From Candidatus Babeliales bacterium (GTDB taxonomy: Bacteria; Babelota; Babeliae; Babelales; Vermiphilaceae), in contig DATIEE010000016.1 in assembly GCA_035455925.1 (NCBI GenBank), positions 1 to 40,797 on the forward strand: a stretch of 40,797 nucleotides of DNA, in the 5' to 3' direction. Shown in pieces: positions 8,399 to 15,772 of this stretch. The notes below the pieces were generated by a model. That model was not told where the DNA came from and made no database searches. It saw only the letters and a program-made list of their open reading frames with translations. Each line of letters starts with the position of its first letter. The first letter of the stretch is position 1. Made by a program: the position numbers and the translations under genes.

Positions 8399-8878
8399 AT
8401 GCTTATCTTTGACGGTACCATTGGCGCTGATATAGATATTTTTTTAACACGTGTGCGCGAAGAAACTCTCTTTTGTACAGTTATGCTTTATGAAGATTGG
8501 CTCGCAACACATAGTAACTGCTCAAATCATCACGAAGATCATCCTGATGGTATAGTTTATTTACGCGTATCGCCAGAAATAGCTTTTACACGAATACAAA
8601 TACATACTTTATCATCAAAATCCGCATTATCTTTTGATACTATTCAACAGATTTATCAACAAAAAGAAGATCTTTTTATAGAAAAAAAGAATAATCCATC
8701 ATTATTACAGCATCTTCCTGTTTTAGTTTTGAATGGCAATAACGACTTTCAAACAGATTTTGCACAATTCTATAATCATCTTTTTTATATAAAAAAATTT
8801 TTAAAAGAAATACAAGATCAAAAAGATATATCACAGGGTATATATAAAGAAAAAACCCCTCATCGTCATTGTTGCTAA
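8399..8878 (+). CDS. Degenerate deoxynucleoside-kinase-like protein
   Basis: The frame of 159 aa resembles deoxynucleoside kinases (dGK/dCK type) at both ends but is shorter than their usual 200-220 aa. The N-terminus LIFDGTIGADIDIFL aligns with the family P-loop 'FEGNIGAGKSTFL', but the Gly-Lys-Ser/Thr that hold phosphate are Asp-Ile-Asp here. The centre, including the family's E-R-S nucleoside-site block, appears missing. The C-terminal half keeps GIVYLRVSPEIAFTRI, but the arginine-rich lid that follows is replaced by IHTLSSKS; a helix and PVLVLNGNNDF then match again. It is therefore probably not an active kinase: either a decaying gene or one repurposed for a non-catalytic role. It has a fair ribosome site (AGGA), and its end is 8 bases from the convergent gene. 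Confidence 0.65.
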   Translation: MLIFDGTIGADIDIFLTRVREETLFCTVMLYEDWLATHSNCSNHHEDHPDGIVYLRVSPEIAFTRIQIHTLSSKSALSFDTIQQIYQQKEDLFIEKKNNPSLLQHLPVLVLNGNNDFQTDFAQFYNHLFYIKKFLKEIQDQKDISQGIYKEKTPHRHCC

Positions 8879-8886
8879 CATCAAGC

Positions 8887-10137
8887 CTATCTAGTATTTT
8901 GCTGCATTTTTTCTCTAATTATTTTTTGAAAAATAGTTTCAAACTTATCATGATATTTTTTTAATTGCTTTGATGTTGCAGTAGAATAACGAAATATTTT
9001 AACTCCTGATTGAGGATTAAGCAATATATTTGAAGTTAAAAAAAGGCGAGCTTGATACCTATTAATATTTTCGATACGATCTGGATAATTTCGATAAAAT
9101 TTTAAAAAATATCCTAAACTAAAGTCATTTTCATCGATACGTTCTAATAAGTTTTTAAAAACAATATTATTCTCTTGTTCTCGTTTAAATTCTTCTGCAT
9201 AATGGACTATCGCTGGAGCAGTTTTGGAGAACTGTTTATTTGTTACACTATCCATTATTAAATTTATAGTTTTTTTATGCGCAGGAATACCACGAATCCA
9301 TGATAAATAACCGACTTCATCAACTTTATTTTTTGGAATAAATAGTTGTACTATAGTTTGCTCCGATGTTTTATACAGATCAACAAGGGCAATTAATGTA
9401 TCAATATATGTATGCGGCAACCCAAATTTATCCATAATAGCTATATAGGTTGCACGCGTAGGACGTAAATGACCGCGAGATTTTATAAAATATTCCCAGG
9501 CGCACTCAGGTTGCACACCAACATTACCAAAAATTGCTAAATTAACAGATAAAAGCAATTGCCCTAATTCATGATCATTAATTAAACCGTTTTTTTTTAA
9601 CTGAGAAATTAAAAAAGTTTGCACTATGGATGGTATTTGTATGTCTTCAAATCGTAAAAATATAAACTGTTGTAGTAACGTCTGAGGTAATCCATTAAAA
9701 TGAAAAAATAATCGTGTATAAAGATCTTGCGGAACACGCCAAACATTATCTATACCATGATAAAAAACATAATCATCACTATATTTCTTTTCTTGAGCTA
9801 ACATTGTATCAATAATCTTTTGATAAGGCTTTATATTATAATGCGATGCAATTAATTTTTGTATTTCTGGTAAAGACATATGTGCCTCTGACTGCGTAAA
9901 TCGATCTTCATGTACAACATTACTACCTCTAGTTATATTATTACGTAATTGTCCTTGTTCTGATGAAAGTTCATGAATTTGCTCCAAAGATAGTTTTGTT
10001 GCTGGAAGCACTATTTTTTGATTGCTATCTTTATGTAAAACAGCAGAACAAAGAGCACTATCAACTACCGTTAATAACAATAATATTAAAGCAATAAAAC
10101 CTATTTTTTTACATAATGCATGCACAGTAAGTTTCAC
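8887..10137 (-). CDS. Exported family protein A of a four-gene paralogue set (416 aa)
   Basis: A long N-terminal hydrophobic segment (about 12-31) is a signal peptide or anchor, and a spacer follows. The conserved family core then begins at FTQSEAHMSL (about 80-90). Shared blocks, in order, are FYHGIDNVWRVPQDLYTRLF (about 125-144), FIFLRF, LLSVNLAIFGNVG (about 196-208) followed by CAWEYF, PKNKVDEVGYLSWIRGIPAH (about 278-297), and ARLFLTSNILLNPQSGVKIF near the end. I do not recognise the family and see no known catalytic motif. It is the last gene of the C-B-A operon, 42 bases after gene B. It ends 8 bases from the convergent kinase-like gene, with no room for a terminator. Confidence 0.85.
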   Translation of the reverse strand: MKLTVHALCKKIGFIALILLLLTVVDSALCSAVLHKDSNQKIVLPATKLSLEQIHELSSEQGQLRNNITRGSNVVHEDRFTQSEAHMSLPEIQKLIASHYNIKPYQKIIDTMLAQEKKYSDDYVFYHGIDNVWRVPQDLYTRLFFHFNGLPQTLLQQFIFLRFEDIQIPSIVQTFLISQLKKNGLINDHELGQLLLSVNLAIFGNVGVQPECAWEYFIKSRGHLRPTRATYIAIMDKFGLPHTYIDTLIALVDLYKTSEQTIVQLFIPKNKVDEVGYLSWIRGIPAHKKTINLIMDSVTNKQFSKTAPAIVHYAEEFKREQENNIVFKNLLERIDENDFSLGYFLKFYRNYPDRIENINRYQARLFLTSNILLNPQSGVKIFRYSTATSKQLKKYHDKFETIFQKIIREKMQQNTR

Positions 10138-10179
10138 TCTATTACTTTCTTGTTTTAATACATATTACTTACAATCGTA

Positions 10180-11409
10180 TTATTTTTTTGTACTAATAAT
10201 TTTATCAACAATAGCATTCAAGCGATTTTCATATTCCTTCATTGTCTTGTTATCAACTTCATTATGTCTAAACATCATCACTCCTGACGTAGGATTTAAT
10301 AAAACATCATCTGCAAAAAGAAGTCGTGCTTGAACATAATTCATATTTGGTACATTTAAAGGATCACTACAATATTTATTGAGATAATCATTCAAACTAT
10401 AATAACCCTTTTCAACCTCACTTATCATCTCTTTAAATAGAGGATTTTTACTTTGTTCTGTTTTAAATTGATCTTTTAATCCTGCCAGTGCCCATAAAGC
10501 TCCGGGTTTACCAGCTTTGCCTTTATAAGTCCTGTTGGCAATATTTGTCCTTACCCAATCAATTGATGGTTGATGCGCAGGAATACCAGTAGCCCATGCT
10601 AAATAACCAATATCATCAATCAAATTTTTAGGAACAAATATTTGTAAAAGCGTTTGTTGCTTTGTAGTAAATAATTTTTGTAATGCTATTAATTCTTGAA
10701 TGTATACATCTGATACACCAAATTCATCCATTACATCTTTATATAATGATTGGTTAGGTTCTGAATGTTGTTTTGGTTTCATAAAATATCGCCATGAACT
10801 TTCACTACCAAGTCCAGTATTACCAAAGAGCGATAAATTTGCTGATAATAATACACCACGAGCTTCATTATTATCATCCACAAGACCACTTTCGGACAAT
10901 GAACTTAACAAAAATTCTTTTGCTTCTTGCGGTACTTTTCGACCCCTAATTCTCATAAAGGTAAAATTTCCCTTTTTTTCTGCTGGATTAAAATGATTAA
11001 AAAGCTTTGTTAACGTGTCTTGCCATACGATCCAAGCATTACTCATGGTATGATAAAAGGCCCAATGACCCTGCCTAAATTCTGCCTCTTTAGCCATACA
11101 ACGCGAAACAATATTCATATATCGGACGACCTCAAATGTGCCGGTAAATTCTTCAGTAACCATTTTTCTTAATGTTGGTACTTGAAAATAGGCTTCAGTT
11201 TGGGTAAATTTTGTTTGTGTTTCTATAGACTCTTCAGATGCAGGAATAGTTGGTATTTCTATGGAAGGAATAATTGGAGTATTTATAGGTTGCTGACGAT
11301 TCTCTACTTGTGTTGGAATATTCGTTACTCGCGGTAAAACACTTGTCCAAAAAAGTACTATCAAAGATAATGCTAATCCTCGCATATAATAGAATTTACC
11401 TATAAACAT
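10180..11409 (-). CDS. Exported family protein B of the paralogue set (409 aa)
   Basis: This paralogue has a signal peptide at about residues 8-25 and then a proline/threonine-rich spacer. The family blocks follow: FTQTEAYFQVPTLRK, FYHTMSNAWIVWQDTLTKLF, FTFMRI, LLSANLSLFGNTG with SSWRYF, PKNLIDDIGYLAWATGIPAH and ARLLFADDVLLNPTSGVMMF. It is the most divergent member in these blocks: the Cys before the Trp-x-Tyr-Phe motif is Ser, and the Arg of NxWR is Ile. It sits between C (38-base gap) and A (42-base gap), so it is probably co-transcribed with both. Function is unknown; export suggests a periplasmic, surface or host-directed role. Confidence 0.85.
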   Translation of the reverse strand: MFIGKFYYMRGLALSLIVLFWTSVLPRVTNIPTQVENRQQPINTPIIPSIEIPTIPASEESIETQTKFTQTEAYFQVPTLRKMVTEEFTGTFEVVRYMNIVSRCMAKEAEFRQGHWAFYHTMSNAWIVWQDTLTKLFNHFNPAEKKGNFTFMRIRGRKVPQEAKEFLLSSLSESGLVDDNNEARGVLLSANLSLFGNTGLGSESSWRYFMKPKQHSEPNQSLYKDVMDEFGVSDVYIQELIALQKLFTTKQQTLLQIFVPKNLIDDIGYLAWATGIPAHQPSIDWVRTNIANRTYKGKAGKPGALWALAGLKDQFKTEQSKNPLFKEMISEVEKGYYSLNDYLNKYCSDPLNVPNMNYVQARLLFADDVLLNPTSGVMMFRHNEVDNKTMKEYENRLNAIVDKIISTKK

Positions 11410-11447
11410 TTTAATCTCCTCATTAATCTTTCAATTTTTTATTTTTT

Positions 11448-12851
11448 TTAATGGTTTGGTAAAGCTGTCTTTTCATGTGCTTTAACTTCTTTTGCAGCTT
11501 TCTTAGCTTCCGCTTCTTGCGCATCAGCTTCTTCTTTAGCTTCTGCCTTTATTCTTTCAAATATTGCTTCATTTTTCGCACGATCAGCAGTTTTTTGCGC
11601 AGATGTTTTGCTATTTTCCTGAGCAATAATTTTTGAAACTAGAGTATCAAGTTTTTTTAAATAGGCATCTTGAATATCTTGTGGAGTTGTAAAATAACTA
11701 AAAATTTTAACCCCTGATGCTGGATTTTGTACTATATCTTTTGTTATAAGAAGTCTCGCCTGCAACTCATTGGCATTCTTAATTGCAAAGGGATCATTCC
11801 GAAACACATCCATAAATCCGCTAATTCCAAAGTCACCATTATCCGCAGCCTGTATCAATTCTTTGTAAATAGGATTATTTTCATCTCTTTTAAACTGTTT
11901 CATTACCGATTTCACTGCTTTACCCGTAAAATGACCAACTCTTGGTTTATCTGCCATTCTCTCTTCCATAAGTGTCATTGATTTTGGATGGGCAGGAAAA
12001 CCAAGGATCCACGCCAAATAAGCAACGTCATCAACTTTATCTTGCGGGATACAGAACTGCAACAAAGTTTGTTCAGAACTTGCATGCGAAAGCATATCTG
12101 ACAATTCACCTGTTTCCTTTATTAATTCATCGAAATTATAGGTTACATCAAAAGAATCTATAACTTGTTTATAATTTTGTGGAAATGGCCACTTATGACT
12201 TTTAGGTTCTATAAAGTAATTCCAGGTGCATTCTCCCGGAGAACCAACATTACCAAACAATGCAAAATTGGTTGAAATTAAAACGTCCCTGACCTCTTGC
12301 GCATTGTCATTTATACCAGCATATTCCACAAGATGTTCACGTAAATAATCTTGAGCCTTTATACTTGGCAAATCACTAAATCGCACAAAGGTAAAATCTT
12401 TGACTGAAATTTGTGGATTATAATGCGCATACAATCCTTTATACAAATCTTGTGGTACACGCCACCCATTACTAGTACCATTATAAAAAACATAATGACT
12501 GTTTTTTAATTCTACTTCTTTATTTAATGCCGCTGCAACAATATTTAAATATGGAGTAACCATTTCATTAGGAGTCTTTTGATTTTCCGGTTGGTTAATA
12601 TCTCCCGGTACCCGCATAATAAATTTCGACATTTTTTCTTTCACTTCATCCAGCTGCATATGAGCTTCAGATTGTACATATTCATCATTTTCAGATTTTA
12701 TTATAGCAGCGCCTTGTTGTTGCGCCTTTGCAAGCTCAGTTGTTAGCGCTTGAGATACAACTCTCGCTTTGCTAACAATAAAAAATAAAAGTAAAACTAC
12801 ACAAAAACTTAATTGTCCTTTTCTTACTATATTTCTCATCAGATTACTCAT
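11448..12851 (-). CDS. Exported family protein C, with charged C-terminal tail (467 aa)
   Basis: This is the first gene of the C-B-A operon. A signal peptide lies at about 14-32. The family blocks are YVQSEAHMQLDEVKEK, FYNGTSNGWRVPQDLYKGLY, FTFVRF, LISTNFALFGNVGSPGECTW with NYF, PQDKVDDVAYLAWILGFPAH and ARLLITKDIVQNPASGVKIF. It differs from its three relatives by about 50 extra C-terminal residues rich in Ala, Glu and Lys (for example KEEADAQEAEAKKAAKEVKA), likely a single long helix. A promoter almost identical to that of gene D lies about 75 bases upstream. Function is unknown; the tail could be an oligomerisation or binding arm. Confidence 0.85.
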   Translation of the reverse strand: MSNLMRNIVRKGQLSFCVVLLLFFIVSKARVVSQALTTELAKAQQQGAAIIKSENDEYVQSEAHMQLDEVKEKMSKFIMRVPGDINQPENQKTPNEMVTPYLNIVAAALNKEVELKNSHYVFYNGTSNGWRVPQDLYKGLYAHYNPQISVKDFTFVRFSDLPSIKAQDYLREHLVEYAGINDNAQEVRDVLISTNFALFGNVGSPGECTWNYFIEPKSHKWPFPQNYKQVIDSFDVTYNFDELIKETGELSDMLSHASSEQTLLQFCIPQDKVDDVAYLAWILGFPAHPKSMTLMEERMADKPRVGHFTGKAVKSVMKQFKRDENNPIYKELIQAADNGDFGISGFMDVFRNDPFAIKNANELQARLLITKDIVQNPASGVKIFSYFTTPQDIQDAYLKKLDTLVSKIIAQENSKTSAQKTADRAKNEAIFERIKAEAKEEADAQEAEAKKAAKEVKAHEKTALPNH

Positions 12852-12927
12852 CGCACCCCTTTCTTTTTTTTAATTCAAACAAAAAATATTTAAATTAATT
12901 TTTAAATAAAAATATATACCTGATATT

Positions 12928-12957
12928 ATTGTAATTAAAATAAATACAAATCAGCAA
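12928..12957 (-). promoter_or_regulatory. Promoter of the C-B-A operon
   Basis: Minus-strand TTGCTG (12952-12957) and TACAAT (12928-12933) are 18 bases apart. The segment 12920-12965 matches 14308-14353 upstream of gene D at 43 of 46 bases, and the -35, the spacer length and most of the -10 are conserved. This supports a real, duplicated promoter. Confidence 0.65.
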
Positions 12958-12967
12958 TAGTTTTAAT

Positions 12968-13000
12968 AAAAAAAGACCGGAATTAACTTCGGTCTTTTTT
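12968..13000 (-). terminator. Intrinsic terminator of paralogue gene D
   Basis: AAAAAGACCG and CGGTCTTTTT flank a 10-base loop, with a T run on the minus strand, 20 bases after the gene D stop codon. It separates gene D from the C-B-A operon promoter. Confidence 0.8.
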
Positions 13001-13019
13001 TTATTAAAAATTATGACAG

Positions 13020-14258
13020 TTATTCTGATAAAACTTCAACCTGAACTGGTTTGATTTCTTTTTCCGCAATTAATTTATCAATAATGATATTAAGCTTTCT
13101 ATTGTATGCTCTTAATTTGTCTTGCTCAACCATTGAAAAACGATAAAACTTAACATCTGATTCCGGATTGAGTAACACATTCGGTGTAAATAGTAAACGT
13201 CCGGTTACATCATTGATTTCTTTAATTTTCCATGGAGTATTGCGATAAATTTTTAAAAATGATGCTAAACTAAACTCACCCTCTTCAATACCTTCCATCA
13301 TATCCTTGTATAATGGATTTGTATTTTTTTCCTTAGCAAACTTATCAGTTAATTTTTCCATAAGCGGACTTACGTGCCTTGTGAAGCTTTTTGATTTTGC
13401 ATTTTTTAAAATCCAATTGATAGTGTCGCCATGAGCAGGAATACCTTTTACCCATGCTAAATAACCAATTTCATCAATTTTGTCTTGCGGAACAAGTACC
13501 TGAATAATAGTATCTTCCTTGGTATCATATATATTAACCAAGGATATCAGTTCATCAATATAGTTATGACTTAAGCCAAATCGATCCATCATATTCTCAT
13601 ATAATTCACGATCAGGAGTTTTATGTCCTTGCGGTTTTACAAAATACTCCCAAGAACATTCACCCGGAAATCCTACATTACCAAACAAAGAAAGGTTTAC
13701 CGATAAAAGAATAGCGCCTGTTTCTGTGTTATCATCAACAAGGCCCTTAGACTTAAGTTCATTAATTAAAAAACTTTGTGCAGTCGAATTAATAGCTTCA
13801 TTACCAAACCGCAAAAATTTAAAATCTTTTTTAACATCTATCGGGTTTTCATATGCATATAGACGAGTATATAAATCTTGTGCTAATCGCCAAACGTTAG
13901 ATGTGGTGTTATAAAAAGCATAATGCGTATTTTTATATTTAGCTTCATTAGCTAAAACAGTTGCTATAAGACCTAAATACGGCTCAACTTGATAATTTTT
14001 TCTAATTAACTTTCTTATATTTTCTAGCTGTAAATGTGCTTCTGTTTGTGTATAACGATCAGACTTCAATGCAACAATTTCTTCATTTTCCATATCATTT
14101 GTTGCATCGCGCTCTAACTGAGAAGATTCTTCTTTCCCTAAAGCTAATCTACCTGAAACATTAATATCTCTCCCACTAATACTAACAAAAAATACTAGTA
14201 AATTAACGAAAAAGGTTACTTTGTTTTTTTTAAAAATACGACTCATCAAGGTGCGCAT
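13020..14258 (-). CDS. Exported family protein D of the paralogue set (412 aa)
   Basis: This fourth paralogue is transcribed alone, with its own promoter and terminator. It has a signal peptide at about residues 12-29 and then an acidic spacer. The blocks are YTQTEAHLQLENIRKLI, FYNTTSNVWRLAQDLYTRLY, FKFLRF, LLSVNLSLFGNVGFPGECSW with EYF, PQDKIDEIGYLAWVKGIPAH and GRLLFTPNVLLNPESDVKFY. The strongest conservation across all four proteins is the LFGN-x-G...W-x-YF block and the D-[DE]-[IV]-x-YL-x-W-x-x-G-x-PAH block, both candidates for a functional core. Function is unknown. Preserved length and blocks argue that all four are maintained by selection. Confidence 0.87.
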   Translation of the reverse strand: MRTLMSRIFKKNKVTFFVNLLVFFVSISGRDINVSGRLALGKEESSQLERDATNDMENEEIVALKSDRYTQTEAHLQLENIRKLIRKNYQVEPYLGLIATVLANEAKYKNTHYAFYNTTSNVWRLAQDLYTRLYAYENPIDVKKDFKFLRFGNEAINSTAQSFLINELKSKGLVDDNTETGAILLSVNLSLFGNVGFPGECSWEYFVKPQGHKTPDRELYENMMDRFGLSHNYIDELISLVNIYDTKEDTIIQVLVPQDKIDEIGYLAWVKGIPAHGDTINWILKNAKSKSFTRHVSPLMEKLTDKFAKEKNTNPLYKDMMEGIEEGEFSLASFLKIYRNTPWKIKEINDVTGRLLFTPNVLLNPESDVKFYRFSMVEQDKLRAYNRKLNIIIDKLIAEKEIKPVQVEVLSE

Positions 14259-14315
14259 GATATTCTCCTTTTAAACAATAATGACAATAATTATATTAAA
14301 TTTCTAACTGATATT

Positions 14316-14345
14316 ATTATAATTAAGATAAGTACAAATCAGCAA
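14316..14345 (-). promoter_or_regulatory. Promoter of paralogue gene D
   Basis: Minus-strand TTGCTG (14340-14345) and a perfect TATAAT (14316-14321) are 18 bases apart, about 58 bases before the start codon. It lies in the 46-base segment shared with the C-B-A operon promoter. Confidence 0.7.
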
Positions 14346-14352
14346 TAGTTTT

Positions 14353-14390
14353 AAAAAAAATTACCTGGAGTTTATCTCCAAGTAATTTTT
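14353..14390 (-). terminator. Intrinsic terminator of the hsp20 gene
   Basis: AAAATTAC-c-TGGAG pairs with CTCCA-a-GTAATTTT around TTTAT, and a T run follows on the minus strand. It lies about 20 bases after the hsp20 stop codon and directly upstream of the gene D promoter. Confidence 0.8.
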
Positions 14391-14410
14391 AACTATAGAA
14401 AAAATAGTTC

Positions 14411-14914
14411 TTATCTGCGCATAACTTTAATTTTTTTAGTTTCTTCTTGTTCAATCTTTGGTAAGGTGATTGTTAAAACGCCACCGTCAGATAATTCTGC
14501 AACTATACCTGATTCATCAACAGCACATGGCAAAGTTATAAAACGAGAAACACTACCATACTTAATCTCTTTATGGTAATAATCCTTGTCATTAACCTCT
14601 TTTTTTTCTTTACGCTCAGCTGAAACATGTAATTCATTATTATCAACATGAACATTGATATCCTCTGCATCGATACCTGGAACATTCATTGTAACAATGA
14701 TATTACCATCTTTCTCATACATATCATGTGCCAAATCAAAATCCTGAGATCGCATTTTTTTAAATTCCCATAAATCTTCAAGATCAGCAAATGGTCGCCA
14801 CTTAATCATAGACATATCATTTCCTTTTTTATTAAAATAACTCATACTACTACCAACCTGCAAGATACAAAATATAAAAAAAATAAATATCTTTATATTT
14901 TTCCGTATAATCAT
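14411..14914 (-). CDS. Small heat-shock protein (Hsp20/alpha-crystallin), two possible starts
   Basis: This ATP-independent holdase chaperone binds unfolding proteins. The alpha-crystallin domain spans about 62-160 of the long form. It opens with DGNIIVTMNVPGIDAEDINV and closes with the signature GGVLTITLPKI; a short KKIKVMRR tail follows. There are two well-formed starts. The ATG at 14914 has an AGGAGT site and adds 33 residues with a strongly hydrophobic stretch (IKIFIFFIFCILQVG) like a signal peptide. The ATG at 14815 has an AAAGGA site six bases upstream and gives the usual cytosolic form beginning MSMIKWRPF. Length from 14815 (134 aa) is the family norm. A sigma70-like promoter and a terminator bracket the gene. 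Confidence 0.93.
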   Translation of the reverse strand: MIIRKNIKIFIFFIFCILQVGSSMSYFNKKGNDMSMIKWRPFADLEDLWEFKKMRSQDFDLAHDMYEKDGNIIVTMNVPGIDAEDINVHVDNNELHVSAERKEKKEVNDKDYYHKEIKYGSVSRFITLPCAVDESGIVAELSDGGVLTITLPKIEQEETKKIKVMRR

Positions 14915-14955
14915 TTAAACTCCTTTTAAAAAATCTATTAATTCTATTAGAACTT

Positions 14956-14985
14956 ATTATACGAAAAGTAAAACAAGCAAATCAA
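14956..14985 (-). promoter_or_regulatory. Promoter of hsp20
   Basis: Minus-strand TTGATT (14980-14985) and perfect TATAAT (14956-14961) are 18 bases apart, about 42 bases before the first start codon. No CIRCE-type repeat is visible. Confidence 0.6.
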
Positions 14986-15027
14986 GAAACTTTTTCAAAA
15001 AAATTTATTATATAAGAAAAAAATTAA

Positions 15028-15762
15028 TTAACAGTCTGGCAACATAGTATCAACAGAAATAATAAATCGATTAATATCCTCAATAGAAATGATAGCTTTT
15101 AAATCTATTGCCTGACTAATTACAAATGGACCAATTGCAGTGCGTGCAAGCTGATACGTTGTTGCACAACTTCCTACATTAATTGCAATATCATTAATAA
15201 GTGTACGAATATAGGTACCACGAGAAACACGAGCTTGAATAGTAAAATAAGGCATATTATATGATAATAATCGCATATCATATAATTGTACCTCTTTACG
15301 TTTACCTTCGGCAACCTCACGCAATTGTTCTACGCTTATAATTTTTTGACGTGCTAGCGCATATAATGGATTACCATGATATTTAAGGGCAGAATAAAGC
15401 GGGGGAACTTGTTCGTATGAAGAACCAAAAGAAATTAATGATGCATACAAGTCCTCTTGTAATGGAATTTTATCAGAAATTGAAACAATAGTACCCGTGT
15501 GATCAAGAGTGTCAGTTAACTCACCGCATTTGCCGGTGGCAATATATGTTTTTTCCATCAACATAAAGCGCGCAAGATGACGAGTTGCTTCACGCCCTAG
15601 CGCAATAATAAGTAGTCCTGATGCGAAAGGATCAAGCGTTCCCGCATGACCAATTTTAATTTTTTGTCTTAAAATTCTTTTAAGATAACCTATGCATCCA
15701 TACGAACTAATACCGATAGGTTTATTAATTAATAGAAATCCTGACGTAATAAACATATTCAT
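15028..15762 (-). CDS. truB: tRNA pseudouridine-55 synthase
   Basis: TruB converts U55 in the T-loop of tRNAs to pseudouridine. The opening GFLLINKPIGISSYG is followed by the catalytic motif GHAGTLDPFASGLL, with Asp44 the nucleophile. ARFMLMEKTYIATGKCGELTDTLD is the next family block, and ARVSRGTYIRTLINDIA lies in the C-terminal part. At 244 aa it lacks the extended C-terminal PUA domain of longer TruBs, as many short forms do. It is the third gene of the operon with the M50-like gene and tyrS, starting 10 bases after tyrS ends; its ribosome site is weak, suggesting translational coupling. Confidence 0.95.
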   Translation of the reverse strand: MNMFITSGFLLINKPIGISSYGCIGYLKRILRQKIKIGHAGTLDPFASGLLIIALGREATRHLARFMLMEKTYIATGKCGELTDTLDHTGTIVSISDKIPLQEDLYASLISFGSSYEQVPPLYSALKYHGNPLYALARQKIISVEQLREVAEGKRKEVQLYDMRLLSYNMPYFTIQARVSRGTYIRTLINDIAINVGSCATTYQLARTAIGPFVISQAIDLKAIISIEDINRFIISVDTMLPDC

Positions 15763-15772
15763 AAAAACTATA

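Noticed and set aside
8887-14258. ADP-ribosyltransferase fold for the four paralogues
   Set aside because: The FY[HN]xx[ST]N and LFGN blocks loosely recall ART motifs, but there is no ExE or clear H-Y-E triad in the right order; resemblance is too weak to claim.
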